A DNA stretch of 64,000 nt, from NCBI GenBank assembly GCA_008711295.1, contig VUYV01000395.1, positions 491,405 through 555,404 on the forward strand. The letters are read 5' to 3'. The notes under the pieces were generated by a model. The model was not told where the DNA came from. It ran no database searches and saw nothing but the letters and a program-made list of their open reading frames with translations. Both the position numbers and the translations under genes were made by a program. This stretch comes from Anarhynchus alexandrinus. Taxonomy: Eukaryota; Chordata; Aves; Charadriiformes; Charadriidae. Shown in pieces: positions 47,383 to 59,600 of the stretch (position 1 is its first letter; each line of letters begins with the position of its first letter).

Positions 47383-47396
47383 TTTATTTCTTTATT
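47383..47396 (-). terminator. WRN: WRN polyadenylation signals
   Basis: Two AATAAA hexamers on the - strand (47396-47391 and 47388-47383) end a 3'UTR of about 200 bases. Cleavage would fall near 47355-47375, right beside the GTF2E2 promoter motifs. Confidence 0.65.
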
Positions 47397-47574
47397 TTTT
47401 AGTAATATTAACATGTTTCACACAGTGAAAAGCATAAGCGTGCTGCAAGGGACGTCTCCCTCTTCCCTCAAGGCAAGGAAAGTAAGAAAGGAGTAAACTA
47501 CCTAAGTAAAGTAGCGCTTTGTACATAAAATGGTCTTTACAGAAACGTTAAAAAAAAAAAAGTTGTTCTCCATT

Positions 47575-47697
47575 TCAACTAAAAATCCCTTTTCTGGTCT
47601 CTGCTTTGGATTTCTTCGTCTGGATTTGAGGTAAAACTGGCACAGCTGAGGTTCCAAACCATTCCGGCACCTTCCTCTTACAAGGCAGATGCGAACT
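47575..47697 (-). CDS. WRN: WRN last coding exon and stop
   Basis: Forty codons start [15 protein letters not shown] and end [10 protein letters not shown], followed by TGA. The pattern KRK-P-WF and the final G-(hydrophobic)-FS match the mammalian end. The acceptor is CTTCCAG. The basic KRK may help nuclear import. Confidence 0.95.
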   Translation of the reverse strand, partial: SSHLPCKRKVPEWFGTSAVPVLPQIQTKKSKAETRKGIFS

Positions 47698-50600
47698 CTG
47701 GAAGAAGAAAACAAACATCTGGTAAAAGGCAACTATTTACTAACTTACATAGCTCTATCCCCCAAGAAAGGCATGCTCATCAGCAGACATGAACTGTCTC
47801 GTTTATTAGTGGAAGGCTCATGTCCCCTAAACACAGCACCTTTTTCAAGTAATTGAGGGAATAAAGTAAAGAAGTAAACTTACAAAAATAATCAAGCTAT
47901 AGCAGAAGAACCAAAGCTGGGAAACATTTGGCCTGAAACAGCAAAGCATGCTGGCACACCTAAATCTTATGCTGACTTGCCTTTAAAAAACAAAAACAAG
48001 CGTCAAGACAACAAATAGAGAGAACCACAGCTCCTCCGTGTGACCCATGAAACAACAGACCCTCCGAGGCAGGCGAGGAAGCGGATACCCCAAACTGGTG
48101 ATACAGCAACAGTACCTGCTACTTCCCTGATTAATACTGGAGAAAAAGGGATTGAAACTCACAAACGTAGCTGAGGGTGTCCATCACCAACTATGCAGGG
48201 CACCTTTTCTTCCCTCCCTCTCCTCACAAAGCTTTGCAGGACTCAGGCCTTAGGCACCATCCAGAGAAAATCTGAACGTACAGCACTCTCTCTGACTGCT
48301 GGGTGCATCTCTTGCACTTTGGTGGGATGCTATGGCAATGCAAAGCCATGAATTCCTCTAAGAGCTTACAGCTAGGAGATAAATGGGTTTCTGCTCATCC
48401 TTCAGCCACCAGTTTTTAAATAATGGAAGACCAATCTCTGCTGAGATGTTGATCTCAAGATGAATGATGTGGACCTGTTGGAGCGGGTGCAGAGGAGGGC
48501 CACAAAGATGGTCTGAGGGCTGGAGGCCCTCTGCCATGAGGACAGGCAGAGAGAGTTGGGGTGGTTCAGCCTAGAAAAAGAAAAGGCTCCGGGGAAACCT
48601 TAGAGCCCCTTCCAGTCCCTAAAGGGGCTACAGGAGAGCTGGGGAGGGACTCTGGATCAGGGACTGGAGCCATAGGATGAGAGAGAATGGTTTTAAGCTT
48701 AAAGAGGAGAGATTTAGATTAGGTACCAGGAAGAAATTTTTTACTGTGAGGGTGGTGAGACACTGGCCCAGGTTACCCAGAGAAGTTGTGGATACCCCAT
48801 CCCTGGAGGTGTTCAAGGTCAGGTTGGACGGCACTCTGAGCAACCTGGTCTACTGGGAAGTGTCCATGCCCAGGGCAGGGCGGGTGGAACTAGATAAGTC
48901 TTCAAGGTTCCCTCAAACCCAAACCACTCAATGACTCTATGAACAAGACTGCTGGCAAGCTGCTCTTGGGAAACACACCAGGAGGACTGATTTACAGCCA
49001 GGAGTGAGGTTGCTCCAGTGCTTTCATCTAGAGGTGTGCACACAACACCAGGACTCCCAGCCCAAGCTTGGTAGGGTGCAAAGACCATTATGCTGATGGC
49101 ACTTTGTTCCTGTGTCACAAAAAAGCAGCTTTATTTGGAACTGATATTGTGGAAGTTCTCTGAAGCTATTACCAGCAATTAAAAAGATAATGTTATAGTG
49201 TTTTGTGTTTCAGATAACTGCTGTGCTGTTTAGGAGTTACACCTACCTAACACTGACCAGACCACAAATAATGATTTGTCTGCATCATCTTATGCTCACA
49301 TCAATATTCAGCTTCAAACTGAAGGGAGCAGTACAGCAAGTAGTGCTGGTCAGAGCCACATGAGCTCCCTTTAGAAAAAAAACAGAAACAAAAAACAAAA
49401 CGCTGCATGTATGCTCAGATAACTTGTGTTTATGTGAACACCAGTGCAAAAATCCTTAGTGTGACCAGCATACAATCTCACACAACCCTATACCTGGAAG
49501 AGGAAAGTGAGCCAGATGTCCTCAAAGTGTTGGAAGCATCTGCCACTAGAGGGCTGACAAGATGTACTGGGGAAAGAAAAATTACTGTAGCAGGCTGATG
49601 CTTGGAGGTATATTCAGGCATAGCAAGGGCAATAAAAGCAGCATGCTGTCACTACATCAAGGATATTAACAAGAAAAGTTGGCTGGCAATCCAGGCCAAG
49701 GTTTTAGGCACAGTAAAGAACCCAAACAGAAGCTGGGCTTTTGGTTTGGTAAAGACCACCACCCAAATCACCAGGTCTGGGCTCTGCTGCTGGCACAGAG
49801 CTACAGGCAGTCTCACCTTCGGCTGAGAGTCAGCAAACAGTTCTTCCTCATCGGGACTGAGGGCAGGCTGATTCCAGGAGGCCAGTGCGATGGGCTTCAG
49901 GCAGCCTGGTGCCCCTCTGCTGCCTGGCTGGCTGTCATCCACGCTCCGTACAGCCTTTCCATGCGACAGGAAGAAACCAGGCTGTTATATGTATCACAGC
50001 TTTAAAGCTTAAGTCTGCACAAACTAGATTCAATGCAAAGGCTGTGTTTCAGAGGGTTTTTTTTTTTTGGATGTAAATGAGTCTGTAATTATAACCAGAG
50101 TCCCAACACCTCTGCTTAATGACAGCACTAGCTATTTCTTACCCATTTCACCCCCAAAAGATTTGAGCAAGTGAAGTGTATCCATTTCAAACACAAGGGA
50201 ACTGGAAACTTGTACTTAGGCTTTTTTTTTTTTGTAGTGGAGAAGAATACTTCCTCCATCCCCATCGCTCCAAGAACTTAAAAATCTGACTCACAAGTGC
50301 TGTGTTTTCAAATGTGTTTTTACAGCAAAGGTGTCAGTTAAAAATGGCATAGCGGGCACAGAGGTATTGACTTCCGATTTCTCTATAATGCCTGCTGGTC
50401 ATAGGTTGGTACAGCCAAGCTGAGATTTTTGGATCAACTATACATCTTGGTGTTACCAAAAGGATCGCTAACGGCAAGTCTACAGTGTGCTTTATTACAG
50501 TAAGAACATCTGTTTACCGAAGTCAAGGGCTCTACTTGCAGATGGGATTTCTCTGTTCCTTCCTTCAATGTCGGACTGATCAAATTGCCCTGTAAAAGCA

Positions 50601-53600
50601 GTAATGTAAGGTTGTTGAAATCCAAGAACATTCATTAGCAAATTTAAAAGCTGTTTGCTACAGGGAATTATTAGAACCAGGATATCTTCTGAAGGAGAAG
50701 TAAATGAAGACTATTTGGATTAGCAGTCTACTCATTTGTATAATATTAATTTGATTTCTAATAGCATGTCATTCCTGTTATTAGCTCCAGCAGCTAACAG
50801 TAGCAGGAAAAAAAAAAGTGTAATTAGCACTCATGAAGCAATCAATTTGGCAAAACAGCAAGGCTTGAAAAATTGTTTGAGTCAGAGTTCAAGCAATCAA
50901 CCCCAAGCCCTATAAGGAAAAGACATGAAATCCTAGCACAGGCAGCACAAAGATTTAGAGACTAGAATTTCTTTTTACCATTCCCACCAGAAGCCACCCA
51001 GCGCAGGGTGGCCTTTTGTACAAGGTGCTGAACTGGGACTTCGGAGACACTGAGGGGCCAGCCGAGGGCTCAAAGACTAGCCTGGCCTTTCCTTCTTGAA
51101 CAGCAACAAAGAGCTTCTTATGTCCTGAGATTTCTCCCCCATGAGTCAGACTTATGGCATGACACTTTTCTTATCACAGCTACACCCAGCAGTTTCAAGC
51201 AACAGAGGAACCCATGAAGGACTGCAAGACATTTCTGGCAAGCATTGCCTCTGGCTTTTTCATGCTCTCAGCACTTCTACTATCTTAGAGCTTTCTGCAC
51301 AGTGAGAGAATCACTTTTGCCACATCAGATTGGTGATCAGGTACCAATGCACAGAAGAAGGGCAAGGGCAGAGCATGGACTTCGTGGCTATGAAGGATCC
51401 AGCTTACCAAACTTTTCATAGCAGGGAGAACTTGGAATTTCCACTTTTTCCTCCACTGCCCCAGCTACTGTAAATCTGGGATTTTACAGGGGACATTTGC
51501 GACCACATCCCGAAGGACTAGACAACAGCAGAAAGCATTCATCCCTCCTGAGGCCATTATTAAGCTGCAGTTGTGATGGTCTACAGTGGTGGACCATCAT
51601 ATGTCTGATCTTCCTGGGCTGCATGTCCAGGACTTATTATGGTAGAGATGAGCTGTGAGTGCCACAGGGGAACAGATGAACTCAGGTGACATGTTTAACA
51701 GAGCACAGCTAGGCTGCACAGGGATAGCCCTTTTCCTAAATCAATACTTTGCAAAGGGGAACCCTCTGGTTCTGCTGTGGGCATTTCTCTTGGCAGAGAA
51801 GGAGGCAGTCCTACTCAAAGCTGAGGGAAAGATGGATTGTAAAGATGAGACACTAAGCGCTACTGGAAACAGCAACAACATAAAAGGGCTTTTAATCTGC
51901 TCCTGCAAAGAGTTAACAGTCTTTTCACAAAACCAGTTTTATACCTTTTTACTAACCTTTGGTTTACTCCACAAAGCATTTTCCCTGCTTGCTTGATCTG
52001 CTCCTGTTTTTTCCTGCTGCCCTTCTGACCACACCAACATCCTTTTGACACCTGAGCCATCCTGAAACTTATTTCTATCTTTTTTCTCCAATAATGCAAT
52101 AGCCATCTCGATGAGATACAGCTCAATATTTGCAGGAACAAGTTTTCTGATTGCTTGGATTTTGGTCGTGTCTTGGAAAAAATATAAACACAATATTAAT
52201 TTTTTTAAATTCTCTTACCCCTTATTTAGTTTTCTTATGTTGTAAAATGCAGCAGCTGTCCCTCAATAAAGCTTAGGATAGATTACAGCATGGAAAAGAC
52301 TAAAAAAAATAAAACAATGTATGGGTTTGACTCATACGAAAACAGATCATGAGCTCACAGGATAAATCCCCACCTCATTTGTGCTCACAAACTTATTGTC
52401 CTCAAATTTAGTCTAAAACATCACAATCACCTGCCTCTAACTTGCATGTCCTATCAACCATTTTCTCTTAAGGTGGCTATATTAGCTCAGGCTGAAAAGC
52501 CTCTCTGCTTTCTTAAATATAGTGCCATGCCAGCTCTCCGTTCCAGCACGGTACTAAATTTCAAGGCAGCAATCTGAGAGTCTGGTTGAGACTTTAACTG
52601 CTGCTGGAAAGATGCATTAATCTGCTATAGGAGAAGAGCAACAAAGCTAACAAGTCAAACTCTGCTAACCTAAGAAATTAAACTACTGGGGCAAGACTGA
52701 ACTTTCAGTCACTCAGTCTCAGAATCATGAATCAGTACACCATTGTCTTCAGCCTCTGTACTAGCCCGTGGCACCAGATGACAGTGTTAAGAGGAAGCAC
52801 TGCTTTTTCCTGCACTTCTCAGCCTCCTCCTCAAGCTTCTTGCGGAGAAGTTGCACTGGGGAAATTCCACACCTCTTTTTCAGTTTATTTTTTGTACATG
52901 TCAGTACTTACAGGAAGACTTTGTTGGGCTGATTTTTTTTTCCAAAAACACTTGAGTAAATACAGATTTAAGAATGATGCCTGAATCTCTTCAGCAGCCA
53001 TACAATTGAGTGAAGGGATTTGTAGAGGACTACCCTCTTTTGCTCTTTTATGAATCACAATTGGCTTATTTTACAACATAACCTTGAAAGGAAAGCAATG
53101 ACCCTGGCGTTGCCATGCTCTGCCTTGCCACAGCCATGGGCCTTCCAGAAATGACAGGTTCTACCTAAAGAAGCAGCTGAGCTGTCAGTTTTTCATCCCC
53201 TTCACCTGTATGCCACTGTCATGAGAAGCTTCAGATAAGGGCTACAATGCTCACCTGAGTCAATGGGAGGATTACGGATAACATCAGAAATGATCTGTTG
53301 AACTTCAGGAGTCAAACCTGCTCGCTCCAGGTTGACAGGGTAGCCAGCTTTCATCGCCTGGAACAGGTGAGTACCAACCTCAGAAAGAGGCAGAGATCTG
53401 CTCTCGCTTATAGTCCTCTAGGGAAACAAAGGCAGAAGGAATTGAGATGGCAAAAGTGTCTGAAATATAACTGAAAGCTCCAAACCTGGCAACCTCCCAT
53501 TGCGAAAAAGCAAATCAGGGGATACTGGCACATAGCAGTGCAAAGCTCCGCAAAACACTTTGTTACCCGTAATATTTATCCCATTTCTTTTCCAGCTTGT

Positions 53601-56600
53601 AAAAAGTATTTTTCTCTTGAGACTACTACTTCGCAGCTCAAGTGTAACACCTCAGGTTGAACTTACTTCAGATGAAGAGAGGCTCTACACAGGAGTGGTG
53701 CTGTGTGGCCACCTCAAAGGCTCACTACAGCCTGCTTATAGGTCACAGCCCTTCTGTCACAACACTCCCTACCAGTCTCTTTCCAGCCTGTGGCAGCTGA
53801 ATCCCAGCAATTGCACCCCAAACGAAATGGATGCTTTCACCTCACAGCTAATTCAGAGTATCAATCTAGCTCCTACTTCATGAGACTTCTTCCGATGTCT
53901 CCTGCTAAGTAGCTGTGATGCACTTGACCTTCCAATGGCCCATTTGATTCATAACATCTATGCAGAACATGGATAACAGCACCAAAACAAATTCCCCCTT
54001 ATTTTCACACCTGTTAGATGAATTCTTCTCTTAAAACATTTGCCTTGAGGAAAAACATCACAAACTTAATCCATCTAAACTTGTACTTTTCAAGGAGAGA
54101 TTTCAAACCGGTTACTTGTCTTCCTTGAAAGAACAGGTTTCAAGCTTCTGCCCCAGACAATACACATACTGGGCATATAATCATCGGGATTAGTGGATAC
54201 AGAGCATCAAGTTACCCATTAATAATTATACAACTGTTTCTTGTTAATCAATCCTTAGGTACACTTAAAGGTTGAGGACTACCTGACCAGGTTTACCCAT
54301 ACTCTTGGGAAGGGTAAAGCAAAACTCAAGGCAACTTCAGTTTCCTACCATAGAATTGAAAAGCAATAAATAAAACTATATCAAAGCGGCTCGCAAGGCT
54401 CATCTTCACAGGGCACATGGCATGATGCCACTTTAGCCACGTGCCCTGTAGCACTTCAGCAACTTAGATGTGGCAGGTAACTTGTCCTCAACTTTTGTTC
54501 AGAACAGGACACGCAGCTTTCCAAAACCTGAGCTAGAAAGGCATGATAATCCTTAGTACTTAGACTAGTTTTGCGTTGAATCTTCCCATGAGCTTTGTTT
54601 CTTGACATCCAAGTCTTAAGCATGGTTGTGGCGCAGGCAAAGGAATAGGGATTTGCTACCCAAACTAAGAACAGAGTTAGTGAAATGGTTATTAACCTTA
54701 AAAACACGCCTGTATACAGCCCCATGCTTGGTGTCCTTTCTAGCAGGCTACTGGATCAGGATGTTATTCCTATATGCCCTTACTACTGTGAAAAGAGAGA
54801 AGTACAGAAAGAGGCAGGACTAACATCTGCAATAGAAAAGCACGCTGCGTAAGTGTACTGAAACAGGCTGAGGAAGTAACAGCAACAATTCTCCCTGATG
54901 CCCTGCCAATCTGGGTGGGCACTATAACGAGTAGGGAGCTGTATCTTATCTCCCTGTATCCCACCTCACAGCGAGCCCAGCTTTTCACACTTTAACTCGT
55001 CTGTAGAGGTAAATTATATGAGCTACCATTTGCCAGGAAAGATACTGCCTCAGTGTTTTAAAGCAACCCAGCCCTGGCACTGGGCAGAGGACTTAAAAGA
55101 ACCTCCAAATACCTCTCCTCTGGACAAAGCATCCCCACCCTTAGTTTTCAAAAAGGAAGGGACCTCCACAGGGAAGAGCTTACCACAGAGAGATTTTTCT
55201 CTTGGAACAGAACATACGTGACGTGCTCTGAGGGAGAGAGGGCTCTAGTATGCTTCCAGGGAGATGCTTCTTTCTGATCTTTAGATCCAGATGTGGGGAA
55301 TACGTCAGTCTAAGTGAGATAAAGACAATTTAAAAGAATTATATCCCAGTGAAAACTAATGGATCACCCTCCCATTATCAGGAAGAGTAGCATAAATGGA
55401 GTCAGTCATCTCTAAGGAGGTTGGTTTTGACCCCAAATCCATGTTCCATAAAAAAAAAAAATGCAAGGAGGGAGTCCAGATGGACACCCACATACTCCCA
55501 TCTTAATAAAACAAGAATGGGAATGTCCAAGGGACTTGTGGAAAAGAAAAACCCATCCAGTAAAACAGTGTCCAGGTCAACACAGCCTCTTCGGTGTTAC
55601 TCATTACACGTAAAATTATTCCATCAGAACAAACTGTGGCATTCAGTCTGCTGCTTAGTATGGGGAAACTCCTCCATTTGTTTTCATCTTTTGCTCAGAG
55701 TTCTTGGGGAAAAAAAAAAAAAAACACCACAAAAACTTAAAAACAAACCACAAACCAGCAATACTTTTGGTCCCCATTCCTAGATCATAATAGCTTTCTG
55801 TCTGTGAAGCTCTGAAGCAGACAGAAGACCCCACATAGCCTTCTCAAGCATCACAGAGAAGTAGTATTGTTGCTCTACCTGCTTTTTAGACTAGATAAAT
55901 ACCCTGATTTGTAGATTTACATAGAAATTAAGATCCCCAAAGCAAAACTCCCTCATAGTTCCTCTAATCCTCTGCTCCATCGCTCCTCCCTAGTGGTTTC
56001 TCTCACAGTAGTGACCGATTAGGAACCACTCTACAGAAAGTCTCAGACGGAAGATCAACTATTAAAATAAAACCAAACAGGAGTATTTCCAACAGCTGGA
56101 AATCTAAGCTCTTCTGCCAGTCTCCTAAGGAGAAACTTGAAGGAAGCAAAGCCCTTCCTTCCACATCTACTAGGTCAATAAATCACGGTGAAGGAACATT
56201 TACCATATCTTTGGCCTCCAGCCCCAAATCACAGTAAGTTGCTGCAAGTTCTCAATAATATGGCACCTACTGGACACTCAGCCTGACCAGATGGTTGACC
56301 TTTATAAGGATGTCCTGGACTTCCTAGGTGACCACACCAACCTGTAACATCAGCAATGACGCTGGGACCTGGCTAAATAGCACATGCAGATTTGGGAGGG
56401 CTATTTGTACGCAAGGCTAGCAAGTTTCACTGCCATGCTTGGATGGAACAGCTGTGATGAGGATAAACTCTGGAGGAGAAATCCCACAGCTACAGACCAA
56501 ATTATGTCTTTAAGTCTCTTGCAAAGTAGCAGAGACTTCAGTAGGTCATACCTGCAAACCATTCACTTGGCAGAAGTCCTTAATTTCAGCCAGGAGAGGG

Positions 56601-59600
56601 ACCAACAAGGTAGATTTTGCTTCAGATACACCATCAATTCTCTTCACATTCTCAACATTCGTAGGCCTGGTTTGGGATGAATAATAGAAGACATAGAAAT
56701 ATCCTATGTCAATGCTTTGAAACATCAAGTGCCTATGAATGACACACACTTGGACTACGGATCTACTAGTCAAAACTTGAACACATTATTACTGTACCCT
56801 CATTGTCTCTGCAATTCATTAAGTTCATTGCTTGCACTTCTAAATCATGAAGCTTGACTGCAGCATAAGGATCAAGTTTAGCACATAAATCTTTCTTTGC
56901 TTCTACCTCCCAAGAACAAATAAGCCCAGAGCTCTTCCGTGGAATAACATACACATTCCAAAAGTATTTGGAACTACTTTTAGTAGCTGGGGAAAGCACT
57001 TCAGATGCATTACCAACTGAGCTGCCCCACAGCACCCTCTCATACAATGTGAAAAAAACCCAAAGAATTGTTCCCCCTCCTTTCAGCAGTTGAGAGCAAC
57101 ACTAAATTGCGCTTATTCTTTTACACTACAGAGCTACCCACGCAATATAAGACAGCTCCTGACCCACAGCTGACCCTTAGCAGGATAAGGGCATATTAAA
57201 ATGATTAACATCGGAGAGAAGCAGACAGAAAGGTAAGGATTAGTACAAAAACATACACTGTCCTCCTCTGACTGGTCAACTTAACAGGAGGTTTGGATAC
57301 AAAGACAGGCAAAGTTGTCATTTGGGTTTTTTGGTGGTTTTTTTTGTTTGTTTGTTCTTTTTGGTGTTTTTTTTTTTAATAATAACTAGAATGAAGAAGC
57401 AAGTCTGGTGTCAGTAACTGTTTAACTTACACCAGTCAGAGGTCTACAAGAGTATTAGAGCAAATGAAGATCCTCAGGAAAAGAGCTGCTCTGCTACCAG
57501 TGAGGCATACTCTCCCAACAAAAGCAGAATGAGGATTTGTGACTTGGCTTGCAACCTTCCCAGTTTATACAACATGTATGCATGCTGGCTTTACCTTATT
57601 CGGGCCATTTCCAGCAGGATCTTATTGGTTGCCAAGACAGCTGGAGGAATTACCTTCTCATTAGCTACCTTCTGTCTAGCATTCAGCAACTTGCCGTACA
57701 GATCAGTCTGTGAAGAAGAGAGCCAAATTCTCAGGAAGCAGTGCTAGATCACTTATAGATATAATTGATTTGAGAAGAAACATTATAACTTCCCTCATAT
57801 TTCCACTAATAGGCAATAAACCTGCAGTCCATTAACCCATCTTAATGTATTTAAACCCTCTTTAGGACTTCTATTCAAAACATCTTTGTAATATTAAGAG
57901 CTGCCCAAGTTAGCTGCTCCAATACAGGAGGACTGCGGTCTGCAGGCTGACTGCGATTCACAGATATCCTCCCTCTTCCAAAAAACTTACCTCTAGTTCT
58001 TTTTCTCGGGATGAAACAACAGGTTCTGAGGGCTTCAAAGGAGATGATTTCACTGGTGAGCGCTCTGCAACACTAACAAAAAAATAAAGTGTGAAACAAG
58101 CCCTGCGTTAGATCAATTTATTAATGAACTTTGTGTAAGGCTGTGGGAGAACAGCCGCCCAATTTATTTCGCCTGCTTTGACAGCACCATCAGACTGTGT
58201 CCTGGCACCTTGTGCTAGCGCTGCACTCATACAGGGCTTGTGCTGGTTGTGGCAAAATCAGCAGTATCTCTAGCGTAACAGAATTCCTCTGTGTCTGGTT
58301 CTGTAACTTAAAAATAGCCTCTTACTGTACAAAGCTCAAGCAGATGAAATTGCCGTTTTGAGGGGAAAAGAACCAAACCAACCTACCAATACCCCTATCT
58401 ACAGCTGGATTCCCATATTGTTAACGAAAGCATCTTCTTACAAGCCCTTGTCCATTCATGACATCATTCTGACAGCACCCCATGAGAAACACCTTATGTT
58501 TTTCCCCAACAGCTGATAACATTAATCCCAGCCAGAAAATGCTAATAACTTCAAAAGCATCAGTGACAAGGACACAGCTGCTGTGCTGTAAGCAGAATTA
58601 GCCAATATTACTGCGAAGCATGTCTGCATAGAGCGCAGCACCACAACTACCAGTCAGTCCACGGGCTCACATACTTCGGGACATTTACCCCTAATTAGAC
58701 CGCTATGATTATACTGCAGTATCTGTTAGCTGGCAGGCTGAAGAGCATCCTTTCCTAAGCAAAGTGACATAACACTTCTTTTGGATTGTAGCTGTGTCTA
58801 AAATGATTTTTCTTTACAGGGCTACAGTGACAATTATTCAGCTTAAGTGACATACCCTATTTTCCTATCATCTGCCATCATGATCCTATGATTTTCCTAT
58901 CATCTGCCAGCATTCGGCTACTTGCCTGAAGGAGAAACCAGACTGATCAAAAATGCAAGGTGGGTTTGATCTGAAGCACCACACCAGCCAGGGAAACACA
59001 TTACTTAGTCTGTATTTTGAAAAAGCTTGTTTTATTTCTTTGGACCTCAGGGAATCCCAACCCGATCTTAGTCTTCACCAGCCTAGTGCAGAAAGGCAGA
59101 AACCTACATGCTCACTTACAGCCGCTGCACAAGGCTATATGCCATGTCTTCCAGCTGTCACAACTTTGTCACTTATTTGCCCAAATTATATTTGCAAAGT
59201 GTTTGGCAAAGAAAGAAAAATATCTATTTTCCATTTCTTGTTTTAAATCATCACAAGTTAAAATCCATTACAGTTTCAACCATCCCATATAAGACAGACT
59301 AAAAAAAACCAGCATGACCCCAATAAAAGTATCCAATATAAATCTGCTATTGCTCCATTTTTAATCAACATTCGCTATTTTTCTTCCTTGGATTTGAAGT
59401 AATACCAGCAAGAAAGTCTGCACTTCAGCAATTAATAAAGCTTGCTTTGCCTGTGACACTCACAACTAGTCAAATTCAGAAAGCCTGTTAAATGTTTAAT
59501 AGCCCAATGTTCTGAAATATAATGCAGTCTAGAAAAAGTTTTAAGCACTTGCCTTTAATATATTAAACATTTTTACTGTCACTTCATACAGGAGAACACT

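Noticed and set aside
48677..48934. Open frame of 85 codons on the + strand
   Set aside because: It lies entirely inside the CR1 fragment and is a chance frame in its 3' non-coding end.
53560..53883. 107-codon + strand frame in a WRN intron
   Set aside because: There is no homology or splice support, and it lies antisense in an intron. Length alone is not convincing.
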